From Streptomyces lydicus (GTDB taxonomy: Bacteria > Actinomycetota > Actinomycetes > Streptomycetales > Streptomycetaceae), in assembly GCF_000717345.1 (NCBI RefSeq), contig NZ_JNZA01000022.1, positions 66,956 to 130,955 of the forward strand: a stretch of DNA of 64,000 nt, read 5' to 3'. The position numbers were made by a program, and so were the translations under genes. This document shows, piece by piece, positions 43,480 to 52,576 of the stretch. Numbering within the stretch: position 1 is the first letter of the stretch; every line of letters starts with the position of its first letter. The notes under the pieces were generated by a model. It was not told the DNA's origin. It saw nothing but the letters and a program-made list of their open reading frames with translations, and did no database searches.

Positions 43480-46400
43480 ATGCAGAACAGGGCAATCCAT
43501 CGCGCGGAAAGGGGATTCGGCTTGCCGGAAGCGCCGGGCACCATCACCTCGGTATTTGCCGCGCGAGTGGGCGAGAACAAGGATTCCACCGCGGTCGGTC
43601 AAGGCGGTACCGCTCTCTCCTACCGGGAACTCGACGAAAAGAGCGATGTTCTCGCGCGGGCACTGACCGGTCTCGGGGCGGCGCCCGAGGACCGCGTCGG
43701 CATCCTGATGGAGCGCGGCGTGGACGTCGTCGTCGCGCTGTTGGGGACGCTGAAGGCCGGCTGTGCGTACGCGCCGTTGGACATCCGCTCACCCGCGGCC
43801 CGGCTGCGCACCGTCATCGAGGAGTGCGGCACCCGGCTCGTCCTCGTCGACAGCCCGGAGCGCGCCGCCGCGCTCCGCGACAGCTGCGGCGGCGGCCCCG
43901 GCGGAGTGGACGTCCGGGTGGTCGGTGAGCTGGCGGCCCGCGCCCTGCCGCCGGCCGCCGGGCCCCCGCCGGTGCACCCGCAGCAACTCGCCTACGTCAT
44001 CCACACCTCCGGCTCGACCGGCCACCCCAAGGGCGTGGCGATCAGCCACCAGGACGTGGTGGCCTTCGCGGCGGACGCGTGCTGGGCCGGCATCGACCGG
44101 CGGGTGCTGCTCCAGTCGCCGCTGGAGTTCGACGCCTCGGTGTACCAGATCCTGGTCCCGCTGCTGCGCGGCGGGACCGTGGTCGTGGCGCCGCCGGGCC
44201 GGCTGGACGCGGCGCAGCTCGTACGGACCCTCGCCGAGGAGCGGATCACCTCCACCTTCCTCACCCCCTCGATGTTCAACGTGATGACGGAGGAGTCCCC
44301 GGACGCCTTCGCGCACGGCTGCCAGGTGTGGATGGGCGGCGAGGTCGCCTCCCCCGGCGCGGTCGCCCGGACGCTCGCGGCCTCCGGCCCGGGCTCCGTC
44401 GTCAACGTCTACGGCCCGACCGAGGTGACCGTCTTCGCCACCCGGCACCTCGTCACGGAGGTCGGTGACGGCCCCGTCCCCATCGGCTCCGCGCTGGCCG
44501 GGGTGCGCACCCGTGTCCTGGACGAGGAGTTGCGCCCGGTCGGTGCGGGCGAGGTGGGCGAGCTGTACCTCGCCGGGCGGGGGGTGGCCCGGGGCTACTG
44601 GGGACGGCCGGCACTGACCGCGGGCCGCTTCGTCGCGGACCCGTTCGCGGGCGACGGCAGCCGGATGTACCGCACCGGTGACCTGGTGCGCCGGCGCGGG
44701 GACGGGCTGCTGGAGTACTTCGGCCGGCAGGACAACCAGGTCAAGCTGCGCGGGTTCCGGATCGAACTCGGTGAGATCGAGCACCAGTTGACCCGCCGCG
44801 ACGAGGTGGCCCGGGCCGCGGTCGTCACGCTCCCCGACCACCACGGCGGCCACCACCTCGTGGCGTACGTCGTGCCCGCCACGCCCGGCGCCGGGGGCGA
44901 CTGGCCGGCCCGGCTCCTCGACGCCCTGCGGGCGCACCTGCCGGGGCACATGGTGCCCGCCGCCTGTGTGGTGGTCGAGCGGCTGCCGCTGACCAACAAC
45001 GGGAAGCTCGATGTGCGGGCGCTGCCCGCACCGGTCTTCGAGGGCGCCGGACGGGCGCCGCGCAACCGGGCCGAGCGGCTGCTGTGCGAGGTGTTCGCGG
45101 ACGTCCTGGGGGTGCCCGGGGTCGGCATCGACGACAGCTTCTTCGCCCTGGGCGGGCACTCGCTGACCGCGACCCGGGCGGCGGCGGCCGTCGCGGCGGC
45201 GCTCGGCGTGCGGCCGGGTCTGGAGGACCTGTTCGCGGCGCCGACGCCCGCCGGGCTCGCCGCGCGGCTGGCGGACCGGCCGGACACCGGTGCCCGGCTC
45301 GTCGGGCCGGCCGCCGCGCCCGCGGACGGGCCGGTCGCGCTCTCACACGCCCAGCGGCGGCTGTGGCTGCTCTACCAGCTGATGGCGGACGCCGACCCCG
45401 GCTATCACATCCCGCTGGTCTTCCGGCTGTCCGTGCCGGTGGACACCGCGGCGTTCGACGCCGCCCTGGCCGATGTGACGGCCCGTCACGAATCCCTGCG
45501 CACGGTCTTCCCGGCCGACGGCGAGACCGCCCACCAGCGGATCCTCGACCCCGCCGACGCCGAGGTCCGGCTCACCGTCACCGACTGCCGGCCCGCCGCA
45601 CTCGACGCACTGCTGACGGCCGCGGTCCGGGCGCCCTTCGACCTGGAGACCGAGCCGCCGCTGCGGGTGACGCTGTTCCGCACCGGCGAGGAACAGGTCC
45701 TGCTGGTGGTGCTGCACCACATCGCCGCCGACGGCTGGTCCTTCACCCCGCTGTTCCGCGACCTGTCCCGGGCGTACGCGGCCAGGAGGGCGGGCGCGGT
45801 ACCCGGCTTCCGGCCGCTGCCCGTCCGGTACCGGGACCACGCCGCCTGGCAGCGCGCGGCTCTGGGCGACCGCGACGACCCCGGCAGCCTCCTGGCCCGG
45901 CAGCTCGCGCACTGGCGTACGGCGCTGGCCGGCATCCCGCTGTGCACGCCGCTGCCCGGTGACCGCCCCCGCCCCGAGTGCGCCGGCGGCGCGGGCGCGG
46001 TGGTCGAGTTCACGGTGCCCGCGGAGCTGCGCCGGGAGCTGGACGAACTGGGCCGGGCCGCCGGCTGCACCCTGTTCGTCGTGCTCCAGGCCGCGCTGGC
46101 GGGTCTGCTGACCCGGCTCGGCGGCGGCGAGGACATCGTCGTCGGCACGCCGACGGCGGGGCGCTCCGACCCGGCGCTGGACGACCTGGTCGGCTTCTTC
46201 GTCAACACCGTCGTGCTGCGCACCGACACCTCCGGCAACCCCACCTTCGGTGAGCTGCTGCGCCGGGTGCGCGAGGCGTGGATCCCCGCGTACGCGCACC
46301 AGGACGTCCCCTTCGACCTGCTGGTGGAGGCCGTCAACCCGCCGCGCAGCCTGGCCCACCACCCGGTGTTCCAGATCGCGTTCGGCCTGCTCAACACCGA

Positions 46401-46683
46401 GGACTCGGCGCTCGAACTGGACGGCACCACCCACCACTGGCGGCTGGCGGGGACCGGCTCGGCGCGCTTCGACCTCGCGTTCGACGCGGTCAGCCGCACC
46501 GGCGCCGACGGCGCGCCCGGTGAGCTGGACATCAGCCTGGAATACGCCACCGAGCTGTTCGACCGGGCGACTGTGGAACGGCTGGCGGACCGGTACGTCC
46601 GGCTGCTGCGCGCCGCGGCCGCCGCACCGGACCGGCCCCTGCACACCTATGCCCTCGACCCCCGGGAGAGTCCCGCGCCATGA
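43480..46683 (+). CDS. NRPS: A-T-C, branched-aliphatic-type adenylation domain
   Basis: 1067 residues. Adenylation ([11 protein letters not shown]; about 15-510), carrier ([10 protein letters not shown], about 560), condensation (HHIAADGWS; 625-1055). The code reads D-A-Y-F-W-G-V-V-F-K, closest to Ile/Val-type codes; this call is tentative. With no leading condensation domain it is a loading module, and its C domain should pass the first residue to a carrier on another protein, presumably the unloaded first carrier of the divergent NRPS. I give the ATG at 43480. A TTG at 43522 with AAAGGGGA ahead of it is a fair alternative. The stop overlaps the MbtH start (ATGA). Confidence 0.9.
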   Translation: MQNRAIHRAERGFGLPEAPGTITSVFAARVGENKDSTAVGQGGTALSYRELDEKSDVLARALTGLGAAPEDRVGILMERGVDVVVALLGTLKAGCAYAPLDIRSPAARLRTVIEECGTRLVLVDSPERAAALRDSCGGGPGGVDVRVVGELAARALPPAAGPPPVHPQQLAYVIHTSGSTGHPKGVAISHQDVVAFAADACWAGIDRRVLLQSPLEFDASVYQILVPLLRGGTVVVAPPGRLDAAQLVRTLAEERITSTFLTPSMFNVMTEESPDAFAHGCQVWMGGEVASPGAVARTLAASGPGSVVNVYGPTEVTVFATRHLVTEVGDGPVPIGSALAGVRTRVLDEELRPVGAGEVGELYLAGRGVARGYWGRPALTAGRFVADPFAGDGSRMYRTGDLVRRRGDGLLEYFGRQDNQVKLRGFRIELGEIEHQLTRRDEVARAAVVTLPDHHGGHHLVAYVVPATPGAGGDWPARLLDALRAHLPGHMVPAACVVVERLPLTNNGKLDVRALPAPVFEGAGRAPRNRAERLLCEVFADVLGVPGVGIDDSFFALGGHSLTATRAAAAVAAALGVRPGLEDLFAAPTPAGLAARLADRPDTGARLVGPAAAPADGPVALSHAQRRLWLLYQLMADADPGYHIPLVFRLSVPVDTAAFDAALADVTARHESLRTVFPADGETAHQRILDPADAEVRLTVTDCRPAALDALLTAAVRAPFDLETEPPLRVTLFRTGEEQVLLVVLHHIAADGWSFTPLFRDLSRAYAARRAGAVPGFRPLPVRYRDHAAWQRAALGDRDDPGSLLARQLAHWRTALAGIPLCTPLPGDRPRPECAGGAGAVVEFTVPAELRRELDELGRAAGCTLFVVLQAALAGLLTRLGGGEDIVVGTPTAGRSDPALDDLVGFFVNTVVLRTDTSGNPTFGELLRRVREAWIPAYAHQDVPFDLLVEAVNPPRSLAHHPVFQIAFGLLNTEDSALELDGTTHHWRLAGTGSARFDLAFDAVSRTGADGAPGELDISLEYATELFDRATVERLADRYVRLLRAAAAAPDRPLHTYALDPRESPAP

Positions 46684-46904
46684 ACCCCTTCGACGACGAG
46701 AACGGCACCTTCAAGGTCCTGGTGAACTCCGAGGGCCAGTACTCGCTGTGGCCGTCCTTCGCACCGGTCCCGCCGGGCTGGGAGGTACGGCTGGACGACC
46801 GCGCCCGTGCGGAGTGCACCGCGCACGTCGAGGAGCACTGGACCGATCTGCGGCCGGCCTCCCTCGTCGCGGCGACGGCCGCGGCGCCGGACTCCCGGAG
46901 CTGA
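46680..46904 (+). CDS. mbtH: MbtH-like NRPS helper protein
   Basis: 74 residues with the MbtH signature [24 protein letters not shown] and PPGW. It binds adenylation domains and raises their solubility and activity. It is translationally coupled to the preceding NRPS, and probably serves all three adenylation domains of the cluster. Confidence 0.96.
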   Translation: MNPFDDENGTFKVLVNSEGQYSLWPSFAPVPPGWEVRLDDRARAECTAHVEEHWTDLRPASLVAATAAAPDSRS

Positions 46905-46908
46905 CCCG

Positions 46909-48222
46909 GTGGACCTGGAACTCCCGGATCTGCACGGGTCGCTGGGCTCGCCGGTCATCGAGTCGATGAACTTCCTCAACGAGGTGGCCCAGCAGTACCC
47001 GGACGCCCTGTCGTTCGCGGCCGGGCGGCCGTACGAGGGCTTCTTCGACCTCGGGGCGGTGCACCGCTATCTGGACCGGTTCGTCGAGCACGTACGCGCC
47101 GGGGCCGGCGGCGACGAGGCGCGGGTGCGCCGCACGCTGCTCCAGTACGGCCGCACCAAGGGGATCATCCACGACCTGGTGGCGAAGAACCTCCGGATCG
47201 ACGAGGGCATCGAGGCCGACCCGGAGTCGATCGTGGTGACGGTCGGCTGCCAGGAGGCGCTCTTCCTGACCCTGCGCGCGCTGCGCCGGACCGAGCGGGA
47301 CGCCGTACTGGCCGTCATCCCCTGCTACGTCGGCCTGTCGGGGGCGGCCGAACTCGCCGACCTGCCGGTGCTGCCGGTCGCGAACTCGGCGGACGGCATC
47401 GACCTGGACGACCTGGTGCGGACCGTGGAGCGGGCGAAGGCGGACGGTCTGCGGCCGCGGGCCCTGTACGTGGTCCCGGACTTCGCCAACCCGTCGGGCA
47501 TCAGCATGCCCCGGCACACCCGCGAACGGCTGCTGGCAGTGGCCGAGGAGCACGGCTTCCTGCTGCTGGAGGACAACCCCTACGGGCTGTTCCACGGGAC
47601 GGCCGGCCGGCCCCCGGCGCTGAAGGCACTGGACTCCTCGCGGCAGGTCGTCTACCTGGGGTCGTACGCCAAGACGGGCCTCCCCGGGGCGCGCATCGGC
47701 TTCGTGGTGGCGGACCAGCCGGTGACGGTGGCGGGTGCGGGCCCGGAGCCCGGCGGGCGGCAGTCGCTCGCCGACCAGCTCGCCAAGATCAAGAGCATGC
47801 TGACGGTGAACACCCCGCCGCTCGCCCAGGCCGTCCTCGGCGGCAAGCTGCTCACCCACGACTGTGACCTGCGGGCCGCCAACACCCGCGAGACACGGGT
47901 CTACCGGGACAACCTCCGGCACGTGCTGGACGGGCTGGCCGAGCACTTCCCGCCCGGCAGCTCACCCGAGGTCACCTGGAACGCGCCCACCGGCGGCTTC
48001 TTCGTCGTCCTGACGCTGCCGTTCGCCGCCGACGACGCGCTGCTCGCCCTGTCGGCCCGCAAGCACAAGGTGCTCTGGACCCCGCTCCACCACTTCTACG
48101 GCGACGGTGCGGCCCGCCGGCAGATCCGGCTGTCCTTCAGCCAGCTGACCCCGGACGAGATCCACGAGGGCCTGCACCGGCTGGCCGCCTTCATCGGTGA
48201 GCTGAGCGCCCACCAGCCTTAA
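46909..48222 (+). CDS. hpgT: 4-Hydroxyphenylglycine aminotransferase (HpgT-like)
   Basis: 437 residues, fold-type I PLP enzyme. The N-terminus LPDLHGSLGSPVIESMNFLN, FAAGRPYEGFFD and the PLP lysine in LGSYAKTGLPGARIG match HpgT of glycopeptide clusters. It converts 4-hydroxybenzoylformate to L-Hpg, commonly using tyrosine as donor. The GTG start is four bases after the mbtH stop. An ACC-synthase-like role was considered because of the nearby salvage genes. HpgT fits better, since HmaS and Hmo follow directly. Confidence 0.88.
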   Translation: MDLELPDLHGSLGSPVIESMNFLNEVAQQYPDALSFAAGRPYEGFFDLGAVHRYLDRFVEHVRAGAGGDEARVRRTLLQYGRTKGIIHDLVAKNLRIDEGIEADPESIVVTVGCQEALFLTLRALRRTERDAVLAVIPCYVGLSGAAELADLPVLPVANSADGIDLDDLVRTVERAKADGLRPRALYVVPDFANPSGISMPRHTRERLLAVAEEHGFLLLEDNPYGLFHGTAGRPPALKALDSSRQVVYLGSYAKTGLPGARIGFVVADQPVTVAGAGPEPGGRQSLADQLAKIKSMLTVNTPPLAQAVLGGKLLTHDCDLRAANTRETRVYRDNLRHVLDGLAEHFPPGSSPEVTWNAPTGGFFVVLTLPFAADDALLALSARKHKVLWTPLHHFYGDGAARRQIRLSFSQLTPDEIHEGLHRLAAFIGELSAHQP

Positions 48223-48235
48223 GGAGACGTACCGG

Positions 48236-49309
48236 ATGACCCACGCAGCCGACGGCCCCCTCCAGGGGCTCGCCATCGACCACATCGGCTTCGCGGTCCG
48301 CGACCTCGCCGAGGCCGCCGAGCCGTTCACCGCACGCTACGGATTCGGCGTCCTGGCCGGGCCGGACGCCGTCGGCACGCCCGGCGGCGGCGCCCGCTCG
48401 CTGGCCGTGGGCGCCGACCGCATCCGGCTCGTGCTGACCGCCGCCGAGGACGCCGACCACCCCGCGGCCCGCTACGTCGAGCGGCACGGCGACGGGATCT
48501 GCGACATCGCGCTGAGCACGGCGGACGCCGCCGGCGCGTTCGCCGAGGCGGTGCGGCGGGGAGCCGAGCCGCTGGCCGGGCCGGCCGAGCGGCGCGGCGT
48601 CCTGACCGCCTCGGTCACCGGGTTCGGCGATGTGGCGCACACCTTCGTGCAGCGCACCGCCGCGGCCGGTCCGGCGCCGGCGGCCGGCCGCCCGGCCCCC
48701 CTGGAGACGGGGCTGCACGCGGTCGACCACATCGCGGTGTGCCTGGAGCCGGGGCGGCTGGGGCCCACCGTCGAGTACTACGAGCGCGCCCTGGGCTTCG
48801 CCGCGGTGTTCACCGAACGCATCATCGTCGGCTCCCAGGCGATGGACTCGATCGTGGTGCAGAACGACGCCGGCACGGTCACCCTCACCCTGATCGAACC
48901 GGACACCACCCGGTCCCCCGGCCAGATCGACCGGTTCCTCACGGCGCACGGCGGGGCGGGGGTGCAGCACGTCGCCTTCACCTCGGACGACATCGTCGGT
49001 TCCGTGGGGCGGCTGGCGTCCCGCGGCACCGGCTTCCTGGACACCCCGAGCACCTACTACGACCTGATACCCGGCCGGCTGACGCTCTCCCGGCACTCCG
49101 TCGACGAGCTGCGGGACCTGAACATCCTGGTCGACGAGGACCAGGACGGCCAGCTGCTGCAGATCTTCACCCGCTCCGAACACCCCCGCGGCACGCTGTT
49201 CTTCGAGGTCATCGAGCGGCTCGGGGCGCGTACGTTCGGCAGCGGCAACATCAAGGCGCTGTACGAGGCCGTCGAGCTGCAGGAGAACAGGTCGGGTGCC
49301 ACGCGGTGA
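48236..49309 (+). CDS. hmaS: 4-Hydroxymandelate synthase
   Basis: 357 residues, paired vicinal-oxygen-chelate domains of the HPPD/HmaS family. Iron ligands are the His of VDHIAVCLEPG, the His of VQHVAFTSDD, and the Glu of FFEVIERLG. It converts 4-hydroxyphenylpyruvate to 4-hydroxymandelate. HPPD has the same fold, but the operon with Hmo and HpgT decides for HmaS. AAGGAG lies ahead of the ATG. Confidence 0.92.
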   Translation: MTHAADGPLQGLAIDHIGFAVRDLAEAAEPFTARYGFGVLAGPDAVGTPGGGARSLAVGADRIRLVLTAAEDADHPAARYVERHGDGICDIALSTADAAGAFAEAVRRGAEPLAGPAERRGVLTASVTGFGDVAHTFVQRTAAAGPAPAAGRPAPLETGLHAVDHIAVCLEPGRLGPTVEYYERALGFAAVFTERIIVGSQAMDSIVVQNDAGTVTLTLIEPDTTRSPGQIDRFLTAHGGAGVQHVAFTSDDIVGSVGRLASRGTGFLDTPSTYYDLIPGRLTLSRHSVDELRDLNILVDEDQDGQLLQIFTRSEHPRGTLFFEVIERLGARTFGSGNIKALYEAVELQENRSGATR

Positions 49310-50403
49310 GCGCACCGGCCGCGGCGGAGCCGCTGTGCCTCGCCGACGTCGAGCGCGCGGCGGCCGCCGTACTCCCGGCAGCCGTACGGGACTTCGTGGC
49401 CGGCGGCAGCGGTGACGAGTCCGCCCAGGCCGCCAACCGCACCGCCCTGGACCGGGTCCGGCTGGTGCCGCGGGTGCTGAACGGGGTGGCGGAGCCGGAC
49501 TGTGCGGTGGACCTGGTGGGCACGGCCGCGGCGCTGCCGGTCGCCGTCGCGCCGATGGCCTACCACCGGCTGCTGCACCCCGACGGTGAGCTCGCCACCG
49601 CCCGGGCGGCCCGTGCGGCGGGCGTGCCCTTCGTCGTGAGCACGCTCAGCAGCTGCCCGGTGGAGGAGATCGCGGCCGAGGGCGCGGAGCTGTGGTTCCA
49701 GCTGTACTGGCTGCGGGACCGCGGCCGGGTGCTCGACCTGGTGCGGCGGGCCGAGGAGGCCGGCTGCCGGGCGCTCGTGGTGACCGTGGACGTCCCGGTG
49801 ATGGGCCGGCGGCTGCGCGACATCCGCAATGCGTTCGGCCTGCCCGAGTCGGTCACCGCGGCTCATCTCACCGGCGGAGCGCCCTCGTTGGCGCACGAGC
49901 GGCAGGCCGGGCGCTCGGCGGTCGCCGCGCACACCGGGTCGGCCTTCGAACCGGCCCTCGGCTGGGCGGACGTGGCCTGGCTGCGGGAGCGCACCCGGCT
50001 CCCGCTGGTGCTGAAGGGCGTGCTCGATCCCCGGGACGCCGTACGGGCGGCCGGGGCGGGCGTGGACGCGTTGGTGGTGTCCAACCACGGCGGGCGCCAA
50101 CTGGCGGGTGCGGTACCGAGCGTGACGGCACTGGCACCGGTGGTGGACGCGGTGGCCGGCCGCTGCCGGGTGCTGCTGGACAGCGGGATCCGCAGCGGCA
50201 CCGACGTGCTGCGGGCGCTGGCGCTGGGGGCCGACGGGGTGCTGCTGGGCCGCCCGCTGCTGTGGGGGCTGGCGCTGGACGGTGCGGCCGGGGCCGAGCT
50301 GGTGCTGCGCCTGCTGCACACCGAATTCCGGGAGGCGCTGCTGCTGTCGGGCTGCCGGGACGCGGAGGACGCCCGCGAGCTGGGCACCGTGACCCTGGGC
50401 TGA
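49306..50403 (+). CDS. hmo: 4-Hydroxymandelate oxidase (FMN)
   Basis: 365 residues of the lactate/glycolate oxidase family. Key motifs are the FMN-site LPVAVAPMAYHRL, VVTVDVPVMGRR, LVLKGVL with the FMN lysine, and VVSNHGGRQL with the catalytic His and Arg. It oxidises 4-hydroxymandelate to 4-hydroxybenzoylformate, the HpgT substrate. The GTG start shares GTGA with the hmaS stop. Confidence 0.92.
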   Translation: MSAPAAAEPLCLADVERAAAAVLPAAVRDFVAGGSGDESAQAANRTALDRVRLVPRVLNGVAEPDCAVDLVGTAAALPVAVAPMAYHRLLHPDGELATARAARAAGVPFVVSTLSSCPVEEIAAEGAELWFQLYWLRDRGRVLDLVRRAEEAGCRALVVTVDVPVMGRRLRDIRNAFGLPESVTAAHLTGGAPSLAHERQAGRSAVAAHTGSAFEPALGWADVAWLRERTRLPLVLKGVLDPRDAVRAAGAGVDALVVSNHGGRQLAGAVPSVTALAPVVDAVAGRCRVLLDSGIRSGTDVLRALALGADGVLLGRPLLWGLALDGAAGAELVLRLLHTEFREALLLSGCRDAEDARELGTVTLG

Positions 50404-50512
50404 GCGAGGGGCTAGGGGCTGTCGTTTGGATCAGGCCGGATCAGGGAGCGGGGTCTGGTGCCGTGCATCGCAAGGCGGAGGAGGGAGTCAGGGCGGAGCC
50501 CTGGCGCCACGC
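50404..50512. mobile_element. Possible insertion-sequence or repeat remnant
   Basis: The segment has a direct repeat of GGATCAGG (50427-50434 and 50438-50445) and the hairpin CAGGGC-GGA-GCCCTG (50489-50503). It reads as the unnatural C-terminal tail of the regulator on the minus strand. From memory such sequence recurs in Streptomyces genomes; no transposase is present. Identity is inference. Confidence 0.4.
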
Positions 50513-51401
50513 TGCGGCGGCTCATCCCCATCCGGCGGGCGATGGAGTCGTCGGTCTCCCCGGACACCACGGCCTGCAGTATCGCCCGCTGGACGTCGGA
50601 GGTGATCAGCGGGGACCGGGCCGGCAGGCCGCCCGTCTCGACCGGCACCGAACGGGCCCAGGCGTTGTCGAAGAGCGCGGCGAGGAAGCGCAGCAGCGCG
50701 GGGTGCCGGATCTGGAGCGCGCTGTCGCTGCGCTCCTCGGAGGTGGGGATGAACGCCACCTCCCGGTCGCAGATGATCATCCGCTCGAACACCTCGACCA
50801 GGGTGTGCACCTCGGCGCCGGCCGCGGTGACCTGCTCGATGTAGGCGAGCGTCGGGGCGTGGGAGCGGACGGTGTGCTGGTAGAGCGTGCGTTGCCGGAC
50901 GCCGCGCGCGAGCATCCGCACATCGCGCTCCAGCGCCTCGCCCAGCAGGTGCGCGGGCCGCCCGCCGCCCGGCTGGGTGGTCAGGAGTTCCTCGCGGCAG
51001 CCGTCCACGGCGGCCTCCAGGGCGTTGCTGATGACCTGGGCGCCGGCGAGGACGGTGAGTGTCGGCTGCTCGTGCTTCCTGGCGTCGTCGTAGGTTCTGG
51101 TGAAGACGGACAGCATGGCTTGAACGGAGCGGTAGGTCCGCTGCTGGTCGGCGATCGCCTCTTCGATCGGGCGCAGCACCGCGATCGCCGCCGCCTCGGG
51201 CGGCACGGCGGTGGTGGCGCCCGGCGCCCCAGGGTCCTCGGCGACGAGTCCGAGCGCGCGCAGGCACGGTGGCGCGGCCTCCTGGCAGGCTGTCCCCTCG
51301 CGCAGCACGCTCCGGTAGAAGCTCAGCGCATCGCCACAAACACGGCCCGGGAGTAATTCACCCCCATTGCACCGGCATCGACCCAGTTCTTCATCGTTCA
51401 C
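50412..51401 (-). CDS. LuxR-like pathway regulator with altered C-terminus
   Basis: 329 residues. A helical body with KHEQPTLTVLAGAQVISNALEAAVDG and a phospholipase-D-like central region (about 165-250) matches large actinobacterial TrmB/LuxR-type regulators. The C-terminal HTH begins normally, ILQAVVSGETDDSIARRMGMSRRSVA, then runs into PGLRPDSLLRL and a foreign-looking tail of about 30 residues, so the recognition helix may be damaged. I place the start at GTG 51401, making codon 16 (51354-51356) TTA. No ribosome site is seen. It converges on hmo. Confidence 0.7.
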   Translation of the reverse strand: MNDEELGRCRCNGGELLPGRVCGDALSFYRSVLREGTACQEAAPPCLRALGLVAEDPGAPGATTAVPPEAAAIAVLRPIEEAIADQQRTYRSVQAMLSVFTRTYDDARKHEQPTLTVLAGAQVISNALEAAVDGCREELLTTQPGGGRPAHLLGEALERDVRMLARGVRQRTLYQHTVRSHAPTLAYIEQVTAAGAEVHTLVEVFERMIICDREVAFIPTSEERSDSALQIRHPALLRFLAALFDNAWARSVPVETGGLPARSPLITSDVQRAILQAVVSGETDDSIARRMGMSRRSVAPGLRPDSLLRLAMHGTRPRSLIRPDPNDSP

Positions 51402-51515
51402 AAGTGTGCAGGTTACATTCGTGCACCCCTTGTGCAGACCATCGATCCGGCCAGGCCGAAGAGGATTGGCGGAAGCGCCAGCCACATCCTTGGCCGCACA
51501 ATGGGGGACCACAAA

Positions 51516-51697
51516 TGCGTCGCATCATGGGCGTTCTTACCGTCACCGCTGCCCTGGCTACCGCCGTCGGATTCGGAATTGATCAGTCCGCTCCGGCCGC
51601 CAAGAGCGCCGGCCCCCTCAACTCCGCGGCTTCCGGCGCCCTTTACGCCGATTCGGCCTGGGGCCGGACCATGACGCCGCACACCGGGCCGTTCTGA
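51516..51697 (+). CDS. Small secreted peptide
   Basis: 60 residues. MRRIMGVLTVTAALATAVGFGI is a signal-peptide-like start; the rest is short and polar, ending TMTPHTGPF with no Cys. ATG with GGGGGA upstream. It lies between two regulators of the NRPS cluster. No family is recognised. Confidence 0.6.
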
Positions 51698-51835
51698 GGC
51701 CCCGTTCGAGCATTTCTTGGACTTGCGTTCACCGCAGTCGTGTGCTGGGCCCCACGGACCGACCGTCCGGTGACCCACCGCGGATGCGCCGGTGCCGGTC
51801 GGCCCGGTCGGAAGCAACTGCACCGAGGAGAAGCT

Positions 51836-52483
51836 TTGAGCACATCGTCCGCAGCCCTGGGCACCCCACCGCGCTCCGGGCCGGCCGGGGAACACCGCAC
51901 GGCACCGCACCGGCAGAGCGCCCGCAACGGCGTCCTGGTGACCCGCGTCGGCCTCCAGATACCGTCCGCGCTCAGCTACGAGACCTGGGAGAGCGCGGGC
52001 CGCCGGATCTCGGCCGTCGCCAACTCGTCCGCCTGGTGCCTGGGCGACTGGCTGGTCTACGGCCAGTGGCGCTACACCGACCGCTACCGCAGGGCCGTCG
52101 ACGCGGTCGGCCTCGACTACCAGACGCTGCGCAACTACGCGTGGGTGGCGCGGAGGTTCGAGGTGTCCCGCCGGCGGGACACCCTCAGCTTCAACCACCA
52201 TGCGGAGGTGGCGTCCCTGCTGCCCCATGAGCAAGACTACTGGCTCGACAGGGCCCAGGAACTCGGCTGGTCACGCAATCAGTTGCGGGCGAACGTACGG
52301 GGCGCCAGGGAGGAAGAACCGGACGCCGCCCGTAAGACGGCCTCCGTCGGAATACAGCTCACGCCGGAGCGCATCGCCCGCTACCGCGCCGCCGCCGAGC
52401 GGAGCGACAGCAGCCTCGAATCCTGGATGGTCGATCGCCTGGACCTCGCGGCCAACACGGCGCTCGGCGGTCACGGGGGCTGA
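51836..52483 (+). CDS. LmbU/NovE-family cluster-situated regulator
   Basis: 215 residues. GLQIPSALSYETWESAGRRISAVANSSAWCLGDWLVYG and YRRAVDAVGLDYQTLRNYAWVARRFEVS are the LmbU/NovE/HmtD signature. These proteins activate lincomycin, novobiocin and hormaomycin-type clusters. The start is TTG at 51836, with GGAGAAGC directly ahead. Upstream GTG/ATG options lack a ribosome site. Its own coding sequence carries the palindrome also found before the NRPS promoter. Confidence 0.88.
   Translation: MSTSSAALGTPPRSGPAGEHRTAPHRQSARNGVLVTRVGLQIPSALSYETWESAGRRISAVANSSAWCLGDWLVYGQWRYTDRYRRAVDAVGLDYQTLRNYAWVARRFEVSRRRDTLSFNHHAEVASLLPHEQDYWLDRAQELGWSRNQLRANVRGAREEEPDAARKTASVGIQLTPERIARYRAAAERSDSSLESWMVDRLDLAANTALGGHGG
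52162..52183. promoter_or_regulatory. 22-bp perfect palindrome inside the LmbU-family gene
   Basis: The whole 22 bases are self-complementary around CGCCGGCG. The first 19 are identical to 43371-43389. It encodes VSRRRDT in the regulator. A binding site for LmbU or another factor, perhaps a roadblock for feedback, is the likely reading. Confidence 0.6.
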
Positions 52484-52527
52484 CCTCCGGCCGGCCGTAC
52501 CGCCCTTCCCGTCCCCGTCGCGTGATC

Positions 52528-52559
52528 GTCCTCGCTGAGTGGTCCGTCCTCACTGAGTG
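52528..52559 (+). repeat. Direct repeat before the hydroxylase gene
   Basis: GTCCTCGCTGAGTG (52528-52541) and GTCCTCACTGAGTG (52546-52559) differ at one base and are 18 bases apart, just upstream of the hydroxylase GTG. It may be a regulator site or a chance duplication. Confidence 0.5.
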
Positions 52560-52576
52560 AAAGGTGCTGATCGATC

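Noticed and set aside
46909..48222. Reading the PLP enzyme as an ACC synthase that would explain MTA production
   Set aside because: Its N-terminal and lysine motifs match HpgT and it is in operon with HmaS and Hmo; the cluster has no other HpgT candidate.
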